DNA of 64,000 nt from Micromonospora thermarum (GTDB lineage Bacteria > Actinomycetota > Actinomycetes > Mycobacteriales > Micromonosporaceae), in the NCBI RefSeq assembly GCF_012034245.1, contig NZ_JAATEO010000009.1:1-64000 (forward strand), written 5' to 3'. This document shows positions 7,477 through 15,873 of this stretch, in pieces. Within the stretch, counting starts at the first letter, position 1. Every line of letters starts with the position of its first letter. Position numbers and translations under genes: made by a program. Under the pieces are notes generated by a model, which did not search any database, had not been told where the DNA came from, and saw only the letters and a list, made by a program, of their open reading frames with translations.

Positions 7477-9363
7477 GTGGCGAGCGGGACGAGTCGGGAC
7501 GTGCTCTGGCGGGGACTGGCCGTCCTCGGCCGGGCGATCCGGGAACAGCCGCGGATCTTCGCGGTCGCCGTGACCGGCAGCGTGCTCTTCGGGCTGATGG
7601 TCATCGCCAGCGCGTACGTGGTCGGCGCGGTGGTCGGCGACGTGGTGGTGCCGGCGATCGCGGACGGGTCGGCGGAGGTCGGCGTGCTCGCCCTGGCCGC
7701 CGTCGCGCTGTTCGGCATCAGCGTGCTGCGGGTGGTCGGCATCTTCGGCCGGCGGCTCGGGGCCGGCTACATGCAGTTCCGCCTCCAGGCCGCGTACCGA
7801 CGCCGGGTCACCCGGCGCTACCTCGACCTGCCGCTGTCCTGGCACCACCGCAACGCCACCGGCACCCTGCTCTCCAACGCCAACTCCGACGTCGAGGCCG
7901 CCTGGTACCCCATCGCGCCCCTGCCCTTCGCCGTCGGCACGCTGGTGATGCTGGTCGGCGCGGTGGTCTCGCTGTTCGTGACCGACTGGGCCCTCGCGCT
8001 GGTCGGTCTCGCCGTCTTCCCGGCGCTCTTCGCGCTCAACGTGGTCTACTCGCGCCGGATGGCTCCCCGCCAGGCCCGGGCGCAGCGGCTGCGCGCCGAG
8101 GTGAGCGGCATCGCCCACGAGAGCTTCGACGGCGCCCTGGTGGTCAAGACCATGGGGCGGGAGGCGCAGGAGACCGAGCGGTTCGGCGCCCGCGCCCGCG
8201 AGCTGCGGGACGCGCTGGTGTCGGTCGGGCGGCTGCGCGGCGTCTTCGACCCGATGCTGGAGACCCTGCCGAGCCTCGGCACGCTCGCGGTGCTGGTGGT
8301 CGGCACGTTCCGGCTGCGGGAGGGCGCGATCAGCGTCGCCGAGCTGGTCAGCGTGGCGTTCCTGTTCACCGTGCTGGCGTTCCCGGTGCGCGCCATCGGC
8401 TGGGTGCTGGCCGAGCTGCCGCGCAGCGTCGCCGGCTGGGACCGGGTCCGGCGGGTGCTCGACGCCACCGGCGAGATGCCGTACGGCGACCGGGTCCTCG
8501 ACCCCGCCGACCCTCGGCCGGCCACCCTCACCTTCGCCGACGTCCACTTCGCGTACGAACCGGCCGAGGCGCACCTGCCCGGCGCGGAGGTGCTCGGCGA
8601 GGTCAGCTTCACGGTGCCCGCCGGGAAGACGGTCGCCCTCGTCGGGCCGACCGGCGCCGGCAAGTCCACCGTCGCCTCGCTCGCCGTCCGGCTGGTCGAC
8701 CCACGCGCCGGCACCGTCGCGATCGACGGGGTCGACGTGCGGGACCTCACCGCCGCCTCCCTCGCCGGCACCGCCGCGCTCGTCGCGCAGGTGCCGTTCG
8801 TCTTCGACGACACCGTCCGCGCGAACATCACCCTGGACCGCCCGGGCATCGGCGACGACGACGTCTGGGCGGCGCTGCGGCTGGCCGAGGCCGACGGATT
8901 CGTCGCCGCCCTCCCCGACGGGCTGGACACGCGGGTCGGCGAGCGGGGCACCTCGCTCTCCGGCGGCCAACGGCAACGGCTCACCCTGGCCCGCGCACTC
9001 GCCGGCCGGCCGCGCCTCCTCGTGCTCGACGACGCCACCAGCGCGGTCGACCCCCGGGTGGAGGCCGCGATCCTGGCCGGGCTGCGCTCGACAGCCTCTA
9101 GCCCGGGGGCGCCGGGCGCGTCGATCCTCGTGGTCGCGTACCGGCGGGCGACCATCGCGCTTGCCGACGAGGTGATCTACCTGGAGCAGGGCCGGGTGAT
9201 CGCCCGGGGCACGCACACCGAGCTGCTCGCCACCGTCCCCGGCTACGCCGACCTGGTCACCGCGTACGAGCAGGCCGAGGTCGAGCAGGCCGAGCAGCGC
9301 ACGTACGACGACGAGGTCACGCCGCCGCTGGCCTCCGGCCTGGAGATGGAGGTGGACCGGTGA
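7477..9363 (+). CDS. ABC exporter half-transporter, subunit 1 (degenerate catalytic residues)
   Basis: An N-terminal six-TM exporter domain (about residues 20-320) is fused to an ATPase domain with Walker A GPTGAGKST, Q-loop VAQVPF, signature LSGGQRQRLTLARA and Walker B LLVLDDATSAVD. The catalytic glutamate after Walker B is Asp (DD instead of DE) and the switch histidine is Tyr (VAYRRAT). These substitutions fit the degenerate nucleotide site of heterodimeric exporters such as TM287/288. The partner follows after two repeat units. GTG 7477 has a GGGGGAGAG ribosome binding site; TTG 7453 is a possible but less likely start. The substrate is unknown. Confidence 0.9.
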   Translation: MASGTSRDVLWRGLAVLGRAIREQPRIFAVAVTGSVLFGLMVIASAYVVGAVVGDVVVPAIADGSAEVGVLALAAVALFGISVLRVVGIFGRRLGAGYMQFRLQAAYRRRVTRRYLDLPLSWHHRNATGTLLSNANSDVEAAWYPIAPLPFAVGTLVMLVGAVVSLFVTDWALALVGLAVFPALFALNVVYSRRMAPRQARAQRLRAEVSGIAHESFDGALVVKTMGREAQETERFGARARELRDALVSVGRLRGVFDPMLETLPSLGTLAVLVVGTFRLREGAISVAELVSVAFLFTVLAFPVRAIGWVLAELPRSVAGWDRVRRVLDATGEMPYGDRVLDPADPRPATLTFADVHFAYEPAEAHLPGAEVLGEVSFTVPAGKTVALVGPTGAGKSTVASLAVRLVDPRAGTVAIDGVDVRDLTAASLAGTAALVAQVPFVFDDTVRANITLDRPGIGDDDVWAALRLAEADGFVAALPDGLDTRVGERGTSLSGGQRQRLTLARALAGRPRLLVLDDATSAVDPRVEAAILAGLRSTASSPGAPGASILVVAYRRATIALADEVIYLEQGRVIARGTHTELLATVPGYADLVTAYEQAEVEQAEQRTYDDEVTPPLASGLEMEVDR

Positions 9364-9472
9364 GCGCGAGGAGTGAGCTCGCGAGCCCCGCAGTCGCGAA
9401 CGGAGGGCGGGCCCGGTGAGCGCGAGGAGTGAGCTCGCGAGCCCCGCAGTCGCGAACGGAGGGCGGGCCCGG
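9361..9472 (+). repeat. Two tandem 56-bp junction repeats, each forming a 19-codon mini-ORF
   Basis: Identical 56-bp units occupy 9361-9416 and 9417-9472. Each reads as GTG (9360 and 9416), 18 further codons and TGA, so the upstream ABC stop, both mini-ORFs and the downstream ABC start are linked by three GTGA overlaps. The GGAGGGCGGGCCCGG end of the unit supplies a ribosome binding site for the next start. A diverged copy of the core CGAGCCCCGCAGTCGCGAAC lies between pyk and tesB. Confidence 0.85.
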
Positions 9473-11247
9473 TGACGGTCTCGGAGGCACCGGAGGCGAC
9501 CGAGACGACCTGGCGGACGCTGCGGCGTGGCCTGGCGCTCTCCCCGGAGCTGCGGGTCGGCCTGGCCGGCACGCTCGGCCTGGCGCTGGTCTACATGGTC
9601 GGCCGCGCGGCCGTGCCGGTGGCGGTGCAGCAGGGCATCGACAACGGCATCGCCGGCGGCCTCAAGCTGGACGTGGTGTGGACGGTCGTGGCCGTCACCG
9701 CCGCGGTGCTCGCGGTCACCACCACGTGCGGCTACCTGATGATGCGCCGGCTGTTCACGGTCAGCGAGACGGCGCTGGCCAACGTGCGGGTCCGCGCCTT
9801 CCGGCACGTGCACGACCTGTCGATGCTGCACCAGCAGTCCGAGCGGCGGGGCTCGCTGGTGTCCCGGGTGACCAGCGACGTCGACCAGATCACCCAGTTC
9901 CTCCAGTGGGGCGGTGTGATCCTGCTGATCAACCTCGGCCAGCTGGTGGTGACCACGGCGGTCATGCTCGCGTACTCCTGGCAGCTGACCCTGGTGGTGC
10001 TGGCCGCGTTCGGTCCGGCGGTCTTCGTGATCCGGCGCATCCAGCGGCGCCTCGCCGGGGCGTACGGGGTGGTCCGGCAGCGCACCGGCACGCTGCTCGG
10101 TGCGATCGCCGAGAGCGTGGTGGGCGCGCCGGTGATCCGGGCGTACGGGATCGCCGGGCGGACCGCGCGTCGGCTCGACGAGGCGATCGACAACCAGCGG
10201 CGGGCCCAGCAGCGGGCCATCCGGATCAGCATCCTGGGCAGCTCGGTCGGCGAGATCGCGGCCGGGGTGGCCCTCGCCGGCGTCGTGGTGCTCGGGGTGC
10301 TGCTCGGCGCCGACCGCACGCTGAGCGTCGGCGAGGTGACCGCGTTCCTGTTCCTGGTCACGCTCTTCATCCAGCCGGTGCAGATCGCCACCGAGGTGCT
10401 CAACGAGGCGCAGAACGCGATCGCCGGCTGGCGCCGGGTGCTCGACGTGCTGGACGTCGCGCCGGACGTCGCCGACCCGGGCGAGCTGGGGCGCGACCTG
10501 CCGCCGGGGCCGCTGGACATCCGGTTCGCCGGGGTGGGGTTCGCGTACCCGGGCGGCGCGCCGGTGCTGCACGACATCGAGGTGGAGATCCCGGCGAAGA
10601 GCCGGGTGGCGGTGGTCGGCGAGACCGGCAGCGGCAAGACCACGTTCGCGAAGCTGCTCACCCGCCTGATGGACCCGACCGAGGGGGACGTGCTGCTGTC
10701 CGGGGTCCCGCTGCGGGAGGTCCGGTTCGGGTCGCTGCGCTCGCGGGTGGTGATGGTGCCGCAGGACGGGTTCCTGTTCGACGCCACCGTCGCGGAGAAC
10801 GTTCGGTTCGCCCGGCCGGAGCTGACCGACGACGAGTTGGCCGCCGCCTTCACGGAGCTGGGGCTGGCCGACTGGCTGGACGGGCTGCCGGCCGGCCTGC
10901 ACACGCCGGTGGGGGAGCGCGGCGAGGCGCTCAGCGTCGGCGAGCGGCAGCTGGTCGCGCTGGCCCGGGCGTACGTCGCCGACCCGGACCTGCTGGTGCT
11001 CGACGAGGCCACCAGCGCGGTCGACCCGGCCACCGAGGTGCGGCTGCAGCGCACGCTGGACGCGGTGACCCGGGGCCGGACGACGCTCGCCATCGCGCAC
11101 CGGCTCTCCACGGCGCAGGCCGCCGACGAGGTGATCGTGGTGGACCGGGGCCGGATCGTGCAGCGCGGCCCGCACGAGGAGCTCGTCCGGGACCCCGAGT
11201 CGGTGTACGGGCTGCTCTACGCCTCCTGGTTGGAGCAGACCAGGTAG
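9472..11247 (+). CDS. ABC exporter half-transporter, subunit 2 (canonical catalytic residues)
   Basis: This 591-residue partner has an exporter TM domain followed by Walker A GETGSGKTT, Q-loop VPQDGFLFD, signature LSVGERQLVALARA, Walker B LLVLDEATSAVD and switch histidine IAHRLST. The catalytic Glu and His are intact but the signature is LSVGE rather than LSGGQ. Together with subunit 1 this gives one consensus site (its Walker A/B plus subunit 1 LSGGQ) and one degenerate site. GTG 9472 overlaps the stop of the second mini-ORF repeat and has GGAGG upstream. Likely a lipid or drug exporter, but no substrate can be assigned. Confidence 0.9.
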   Translation: MTVSEAPEATETTWRTLRRGLALSPELRVGLAGTLGLALVYMVGRAAVPVAVQQGIDNGIAGGLKLDVVWTVVAVTAAVLAVTTTCGYLMMRRLFTVSETALANVRVRAFRHVHDLSMLHQQSERRGSLVSRVTSDVDQITQFLQWGGVILLINLGQLVVTTAVMLAYSWQLTLVVLAAFGPAVFVIRRIQRRLAGAYGVVRQRTGTLLGAIAESVVGAPVIRAYGIAGRTARRLDEAIDNQRRAQQRAIRISILGSSVGEIAAGVALAGVVVLGVLLGADRTLSVGEVTAFLFLVTLFIQPVQIATEVLNEAQNAIAGWRRVLDVLDVAPDVADPGELGRDLPPGPLDIRFAGVGFAYPGGAPVLHDIEVEIPAKSRVAVVGETGSGKTTFAKLLTRLMDPTEGDVLLSGVPLREVRFGSLRSRVVMVPQDGFLFDATVAENVRFARPELTDDELAAAFTELGLADWLDGLPAGLHTPVGERGEALSVGERQLVALARAYVADPDLLVLDEATSAVDPATEVRLQRTLDAVTRGRTTLAIAHRLSTAQAADEVIVVDRGRIVQRGPHEELVRDPESVYGLLYASWLEQTR

Positions 11248-11278
11248 ACGTGGCCGGGTCGGTGCTCTACCCTCCGAG

Positions 11279-11297
11279 TTAGGTGAGCCTAACCTAC
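11279..11297. promoter_or_regulatory. IdeR/DmdR-type iron box upstream of the DUF2470 gene
   Basis: TTAGGTGAGCCTAACCTAC matches the actinobacterial iron-box consensus TTAGGTTAGSCTAACCTAA at 17 of 19 positions. It lies 16 nt before the ATG at 11313 and just downstream of a possible -10 box TACCCT (11268-11273). An iron-loaded IdeR/DmdR dimer here would block transcription when iron is plentiful. Confidence 0.85.
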
Positions 11298-11312
11298 TGA
11301 GGAGGTCGTGCC

Positions 11313-12068
11313 ATGCGGCCCAGCCCCGCCGAGATCGTCCGTACCCTCGTCGCGGGCCGGCTGCCCGGCCTCGTCCACGTGGCCCACCGCCCCGGCCCGC
11401 ACCACGTCCGGCACGTCACCGACCCCGACGGCCGGGTGCTGCTGCTGGTGCCGGTCGTCAGCGACCTCGCCGCCGCGCTGCGGCCCACCGCCGGCGGCTG
11501 CGAGGTGGCGGCCGTCCTGGACGTGCTCGACCTGCCCCCGGCGGCCGGGGCGCCCGCGCTCGGCCGCGCCTGGGTCTCCGGGTGGGCCCGGCAGCTGCAC
11601 GGCGCCGAGGCGCGGGCGGCGGCGGTGGACTTCGCCGCCGTCGACGCCACCGGTGACCTGCTCGACGTCGGCACCCGGTTCCGGCTGTTCCGCTTCGAGG
11701 TGGTCGAGGCCCGCTGGGAACGCGCCGGCTCCGTCCGGCGGATCGACCCCGGGGCGTACGCCGAGGCGGAGCCGGATCCGCTGCACCCGGTCGAGGCGGC
11801 GCTGCTGGCCGACCTCGCCGTCCACCACGCCGAGCAGCTCTCCGCGTACCTGTGCCGGCAGCTCGGCCTGGTCGACGGTGGTGCCGGCGCCGGGCCCCGG
11901 GTGGTGCGGCTCGACCGGTACGGGCTGCTCGTCGCGTACGGACGGCCGGGCGTTCCGCGCCGGGCCCGGCTCGCCTTCCCCCAGCCGGTGGCCGACCACG
12001 CCGAACTGGCCCGGCTGCTGCACCCGATGCTCTGCCCGCACGCCGGCGTCGGAGAGCGACGCCGGTAG
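11313..12068 (+). CDS. DUF2470 domain protein, probable iron-regulated haem-related protein
   Basis: The 251-residue protein has an N-terminal pyridoxamine-oxidase/HugZ-like split-barrel region followed by a C-terminal DUF2470 domain (about residues 150-245), recognisable from DPLHPVEAALLADLAVHHAE and VVRLDRYGLLVAYG. HugZ-like proteins that carry this domain bind or degrade haem to release iron. The iron box directly upstream supports a role in iron acquisition when iron is scarce. ATG 11313 has an excellent ribosome binding site, GAGGAGGT. The gene looks monocistronic, and catalytic activity is not demonstrated by the sequence. Confidence 0.8.
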   Translation: MRPSPAEIVRTLVAGRLPGLVHVAHRPGPHHVRHVTDPDGRVLLLVPVVSDLAAALRPTAGGCEVAAVLDVLDLPPAAGAPALGRAWVSGWARQLHGAEARAAAVDFAAVDATGDLLDVGTRFRLFRFEVVEARWERAGSVRRIDPGAYAEAEPDPLHPVEAALLADLAVHHAEQLSAYLCRQLGLVDGGAGAGPRVVRLDRYGLLVAYGRPGVPRRARLAFPQPVADHAELARLLHPMLCPHAGVGERRR

Positions 12069-12181
12069 GCACTCCTGCCGCCGTCCGAGGGCGTGCGGCG
12101 ACGGTCCCGCAACGGTCCTCGAAACCGCCCCGAGGGGCGTTGGCACCCGCCTAGACTGCGGTGGGGTGCGTGGGGGGATCT

Positions 12182-12667
12182 ATGGGCGAGGCCGTCGATG
12201 CGTTTTTCCTCGCGCTGGGGCAACGCGGTCGTGCGGAGTTGCCGCCGCGGATTCGAGGAAGCATCCGCGTGGACCTTGTCGACGGCGGTCACACCGATCA
12301 CTGGCACGTGGACATGACCTCCGACGACGCGGTCGTCGTCACGCGGGAGGCGAAGCCCGCAGACACGGTGATGACGGCCACGCACGAACTCTTCGAGCGG
12401 TTGATCCGCGGTGACACGCCGTTGGTCGCCGCGCTGTTCCGCAACGAGGCGACGTCCGCGGGTGACCCCCGTCTGATCCTGACGTTCCGGCGGTTCTTCC
12501 CCGCACCGTCCGGCACGCTCGACCCACGGGAGGTGGCCCGGCGGCAGGCGCTGCACGGGCACGTGTGGCGGGAGCGTCTGCGGAAGACGGCCCCCGTGAC
12601 GCCGGGAGAGGAGATCGATCAGCATCCTCGACGGCAACACCTTCCTCGTTTGCGACGGGCGGGGTGA
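12182..12667 (+). CDS. SCP2 sterol-binding domain-like protein
   Basis: About 161 residues from ATG 12182 (GGGGGA upstream) read as an SCP2-like domain: GSIRVDLVDGG, VDMTSDDAVVVTREAKPADT and ERLIRGDTPLVAALF match the sterol carrier/lipid-binding fold with its buried pocket. Such proteins bind lipids or act as accessory domains; the role here is unknown. The C-terminal 35 residues read through the 5-prime remains of the adjacent debranching-enzyme pseudogene, so the original stop may have been lost. A possible -10 box TAGACT lies at 12152-12157. Confidence 0.65.
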   Translation: MGEAVDAFFLALGQRGRAELPPRIRGSIRVDLVDGGHTDHWHVDMTSDDAVVVTREAKPADTVMTATHELFERLIRGDTPLVAALFRNEATSAGDPRLILTFRRFFPAPSGTLDPREVARRQALHGHVWRERLRKTAPVTPGEEIDQHPRRQHLPRLRRAG

Positions 12668-13446
12668 CGTCGATCCGTCACCGAGCGTGCCGACGGGCCT
12701 GTTCTCCTACGACACCCGCTTCCTGTCCACGTGGCGGCTGAGACTGGACGGGGAGCGCCTGCGCGCGCTGTCGGTCGACGACATCCGGTACTTCGAGAGC
12801 CGGTTCTTCCTCGTGCCCGGGGAGCCCACCCACTACGTCGACGCGAAGGTGTCGGTGATCCGCGACCGGACGATCGGCGGCAGTTTCGTCGAGGACCTCG
12901 CCGTCCTCAACCACGGCGACCGCGAGGTGGACCTGACCGTGCGCGTCGACATGGGCAGCGACTTCGCCGACATCTTTCGAGGTCAAGAACCCGCAGCCCA
13001 GGAAGGCGCCGGTGGCGGCGATCGTGGAGGAGGGCCAGCTCCGGCTGTGCTACCGGCGCGACCGCTTCCACCGGGAAACCGTGATCTCCACCGACGCCGC
13101 CGCCGCGCTCATCGACGCCGCCGAGTACTTCCACGGCCGACTGCCCGAGGCCTTCGCCGGCTACCCGCGAACCCGCACCACGTACCCGGTCGAGTACCCC
13201 ACCGCGTGCAGCCCGCAGGCCTGGTCGACGGGAACTCCACTGCTGCTGCTGCGCGTCCTGCTCGGCCTCGAACCGCAGGGCGAACACCTCATCGTGGACC
13301 CCGAGCTGCCCACCGGCATCGGGCGTATCGAGCTGCTGAACATCCCCGGCCGCTGGGGCAGGATGGACGCCTTCGGCCGCAGCCGCACCCCGGAGGAGGA
13401 GGAACTGGACCGGACCCGCTTCCGGGCGCGCCCGCAGGCGCTCTAG
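12603..13446 (+). pseudogene. Broken glycogen-debranching-like gene (frameshift plus large internal deletion)
   Basis: Fragments of an amylo-alpha-1,6-glucosidase-like protein with a glycogen-debranching N-terminal domain are visible. Frame 1 carries SILDGNTFLVCDGRGDVD (no start codon between the stop at 12597 and GTG 12687), then TGLFSYDTRFLSTWRLRLDG and ends near DFADIF. An extra T in the TTT run at 12975-12977 shifts the frame, after which EVKNPQPRKAPVAAIVEE continues. About 40 residues later, near 13090-13115, the N-terminal domain jumps to the family's C-terminal end (GRLPEAFAGYPR, YPTACSPQAW, LLLLRVLLGLEP). Intact homologues are about 650-720 residues, so several hundred residues are missing. 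It cannot encode the normal enzyme. Confidence 0.8.
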
Positions 13447-13471
13447 GACCGCAGCCGACGCCGAACCCAGG

Positions 13472-13499
13472 GCCGGAACCGCCCGCGGCCGGTCCCGGC
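13472..13499. terminator. Imperfect hairpin between the pseudogene and the TetR gene
   Basis: GCCGGAACC (13472-13480) pairs with GGTCCCGGC (13491-13499) with one mismatch, between convergent reading frames. It is a weak terminator candidate. Confidence 0.35.
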
Positions 13500-13519
13500 G
13501 GCGAAGGCCCGGCCCCGAC

Positions 13520-14116
13520 TCAGGTCGACAGGTCGCCGGTGAGGTAGCGCTGCACGGTCGGGCCGATCGTGGCGACCAGCGTCTCCGGCGCCGCGGAGGC
13601 GACGGGTTCCAGCCGGACCACGTACCGCATCATCGCCAGACCGACCAGCTGGCTGGCCACCAGTGAGCCGCGCAGCGGCAGCTCCGCCGGGTCGATGTCG
13701 AGGTGGTCGAGGACCCGGCGGAGCACCTGGGTGGTCAGGAACTCCCGCACCAGCCGGGCGGTCCACTCGTTGCTGACCGCCGAGCGCAGCAGGGCCAGCC
13801 CGGCCGCGCCGGCCGGCGAGTCCCAGACGCCGAGGAAGGTGCGCACCAGTCGCTCGCCGACGCGCTCGCGGTCGCCGGTGAGCACCTTCGGCAGCACCTC
13901 CCGGGGGTCGACCGGCGCCTCCATCGCGGCCAGGAAGAGCTGGTCCTTGCTGCCGAAGTAGTGGTGCACGAGCGCCGGGTCGACCTGGGCGGCGGCGGCG
14001 ATGGACCGGATCGAGGCCGCGTCGAAGCCCCGCTCGGCGAACGCGGCGCGCGCCGCCTCCAGGATCGCCGCCCGGGTGTCCGGGTTGCCGGGTCGCCGTC
14101 CGGTCCGCCGCCTCAT
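13520..14116 (-). CDS. TetR family transcriptional regulator of the adjacent ABC-2 exporter
   Basis: The 198-residue protein has a TetR helix-turn-helix in its first 60 residues (TRAAILEAARAAFAERGFDA, then VDPALVHHYFGSKDQLFLAA) and a C-terminal ligand/dimer domain. It is the third gene behind an ABC ATPase and an ABC-2 permease on the same strand, so it probably represses that efflux operon until a ligand binds. ATG 14116 has AAGGGCGG upstream; the open frame extends further 5-prime in Arg-rich sequence that does not resemble the family. A TCAAC/GTTGA palindrome before the operon is the likely operator. Confidence 0.85.
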   Translation of the reverse strand: MRRRTGRRPGNPDTRAAILEAARAAFAERGFDAASIRSIAAAAQVDPALVHHYFGSKDQLFLAAMEAPVDPREVLPKVLTGDRERVGERLVRTFLGVWDSPAGAAGLALLRSAVSNEWTARLVREFLTTQVLRRVLDHLDIDPAELPLRGSLVASQLVGLAMMRYVVRLEPVASAAPETLVATIGPTVQRYLTGDLST

Positions 14117-14217
14117 CGCCGCCCTTCGCTCGTGTCGTTCCGGTCGCCGCCGGCCGTCGCCGTGTCCCGGCCGTCGCCGCCGGACCCGTCGGCGGGCCCG
14201 ACGGCGACACCGCCGGA

Positions 14218-14973
14218 TCAGCCGCTGCGCCGCCGCAGGGTGGCCGCGGCCAGCACCAGCGCCAGGACCGCGGCCCCGCCGACGATCGCCAGGTCCCGCC
14301 ACATCGTGCCGGTCGGCTCGGCGTGCGCGCCGACCTCCTGCAACGCCTCGACCGCGTACGACAGGGGCAGCGCGTCGCTGACCGCCTGGAGCCAGCCGGC
14401 CATCTCGTCCCGGGGCACGAAGAGCCCGCAGAGCAGCAGCTGCGGGGCGACCACGACCGGCATGAACTGTACGGCCTGGAACTCGGTGCGGGCGAAGGCG
14501 CTGCAGAACAGGCCGAGCGCGACGGCGAGTACCGCGTTGACGGCCGCGACGAGGATCACGAGGCCGCTGCTGCCGGCGGTGTCGAGGTCGAACAGCCAGT
14601 ACGCGACGGCCGACGCCACCGTCGCCTGCACGACGCCGGCCAGGCCGAACGCGATGCCGTACCCGAAGAGCAGGTCGAGCTTGCCCAGCGGGGTGGTGAG
14701 CAGGCGCTCCAGCGTGCCGGTCGTGCGCTCGCGCAGCATCGCGATGCTGGTCACCAGGAACATGATGATGAAGGGGAAGAACCCCAGCATCACCAGCGCG
14801 ATCCGGTCGAAGGTCGACGGCCGCCCCGGCGGCGTCGGCTGGTCGACGAACATGTAGTAGACCAGCGCGAGCAGCACCGCGGGCACGATCAGCAGGAGCG
14901 CCACCGTGCGCCGGTCGTGGCGCAGCTGGCGCAGGATGCGGCCGGTGGTGGCCGCCAGGATCCGGGGGTTCAC
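14218..14973 (-). CDS. ABC-2 type transporter permease
   Basis: The 251-residue protein has six hydrophobic segments and the ABC-2 membrane domain hallmark RERTTGTLERLLTTPLGKLD after the second segment, followed by QFMPVVVAPQLLLCGLFVPR. It would form the membrane pore of a drug or polyketide-type exporter with the ATPase encoded just upstream. GTG 14973 overlaps the ATPase stop by four bases (GTGA), indicating translational coupling. The substrate is unknown. Confidence 0.9.
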   Translation of the reverse strand: MNPRILAATTGRILRQLRHDRRTVALLLIVPAVLLALVYYMFVDQPTPPGRPSTFDRIALVMLGFFPFIIMFLVTSIAMLRERTTGTLERLLTTPLGKLDLLFGYGIAFGLAGVVQATVASAVAYWLFDLDTAGSSGLVILVAAVNAVLAVALGLFCSAFARTEFQAVQFMPVVVAPQLLLCGLFVPRDEMAGWLQAVSDALPLSYAVEALQEVGAHAEPTGTMWRDLAIVGGAAVLALVLAAATLRRRSG

Positions 14974-15707
14974 GACGCCTCCTGTCGGGCCGTGCCGGCC
15001 TCGCTCGCGCGGATCATCCGGAGGAACGCCTCCTCCAGGTCGTCGACGCCGGTCGCCCGGCGGACCGCGTCCGGGGTGTCGTCGGCGATGAGCCGCCCCT
15101 CGCGGATCAGCAGCAGCCGGTCGCACCGGGCCGCCTCGTCCATCACGTGGCTCGAGACCAGCAGGGTGGTGCCGGCCGCCGCCATCGCGTGGAACCGGGC
15201 CCACAGCTCGGCCCGCAGCACCGGGTCCTGCCCGACGGTCGGTTCGTCGAGCACGAGCAGCTCGGGTTCGCCGACCAGCGCGCAGGCCAGCGAGGCCCGG
15301 CTGCGCTGGCCGCCGGAGAGGGTGCCGACGAGCTGGGTGGCCGCCCCGCTCAGCCCGACGTCGGCCACCGCCCGGTCGGCGTCGGCGGCGCCGCGCCCGT
15401 GCAGCGCCGCGAAGTAGCGGGCGTTCTCGCGGACGGTCAGGTCCACGTACACGCTCGGCGCCTGGGTCAGGTAACCCACCCGGCGACGCAGCTCGGGAGC
15501 GCCGGCGGGACGACCCAGCACGGTCACCGAGCCGGACGTGACGACCTGCACCCCGACGACGGCCCGCATGAGCGTGGTCTTGCCGCTGCCGCTCGGGCCG
15601 AGCAGACCGGTCACCGCGCCGCGCGGCACCGTCGCGTCGATGCCGTGCAGCACCCGCCGCCCGCCCCGGTCCACGACCAGGTCACGGACGGCGATCGCGT
15701 CCTCCAT
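14970..15707 (-). CDS. ABC transporter ATP-binding protein (drug-export type)
   Basis: The 245-residue ATPase shows Walker [10 protein letters not shown], signature [17 protein letters not shown], Walker [14 protein letters not shown] and the switch histidine in SSHVMDEA. It energises the neighbouring ABC-2 permease. ATG 15707 is preceded by GGGGAGGT at good spacing; five further in-frame residues upstream are unlikely. First gene of the ATPase-permease-TetR operon. Confidence 0.92.
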   Translation of the reverse strand: MEDAIAVRDLVVDRGGRRVLHGIDATVPRGAVTGLLGPSGSGKTTLMRAVVGVQVVTSGSVTVLGRPAGAPELRRRVGYLTQAPSVYVDLTVRENARYFAALHGRGAADADRAVADVGLSGAATQLVGTLSGGQRSRASLACALVGEPELLVLDEPTVGQDPVLRAELWARFHAMAAAGTTLLVSSHVMDEAARCDRLLLIREGRLIADDTPDAVRRATGVDDLEEAFLRMIRASEAGTARQEAS

Positions 15708-15728
15708 GGCGCACCTCCCCAAAACTCA

Positions 15729-15746
15729 TCAACTGTTGAACTCAAC
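15729..15746. promoter_or_regulatory. Probable TetR operator before the ABC-2 operon
   Basis: TCAACTGTTGA (15729-15739) is a perfect inverted repeat around one base, and its right half overlaps a second one, GTTGAACTCAAC (15735-15746). The three alternating half-sites lie 22 nt upstream of ATG 15707, in the expected promoter region. Confidence 0.5.
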
Positions 15747-15873
15747 GCTAGGTGAGATTCCGTCCCGCTGGCAAGGGGCTGTCGCGGTTGTGTTTCCGGC
15801 CCCCGTGGCACGTGTCCCGCCGCGCCGGGAGCCCCCGGCGGTGTCCAGGGCGCGTACGGGAGAATGGGTGACT

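Noticed and set aside
6733..11175. Open frame of about 1480 codons on the minus strand across the TIGR03085 gene and both ABC genes
   Set aside because: It is antisense to three genes with clear motifs and has no protein character.
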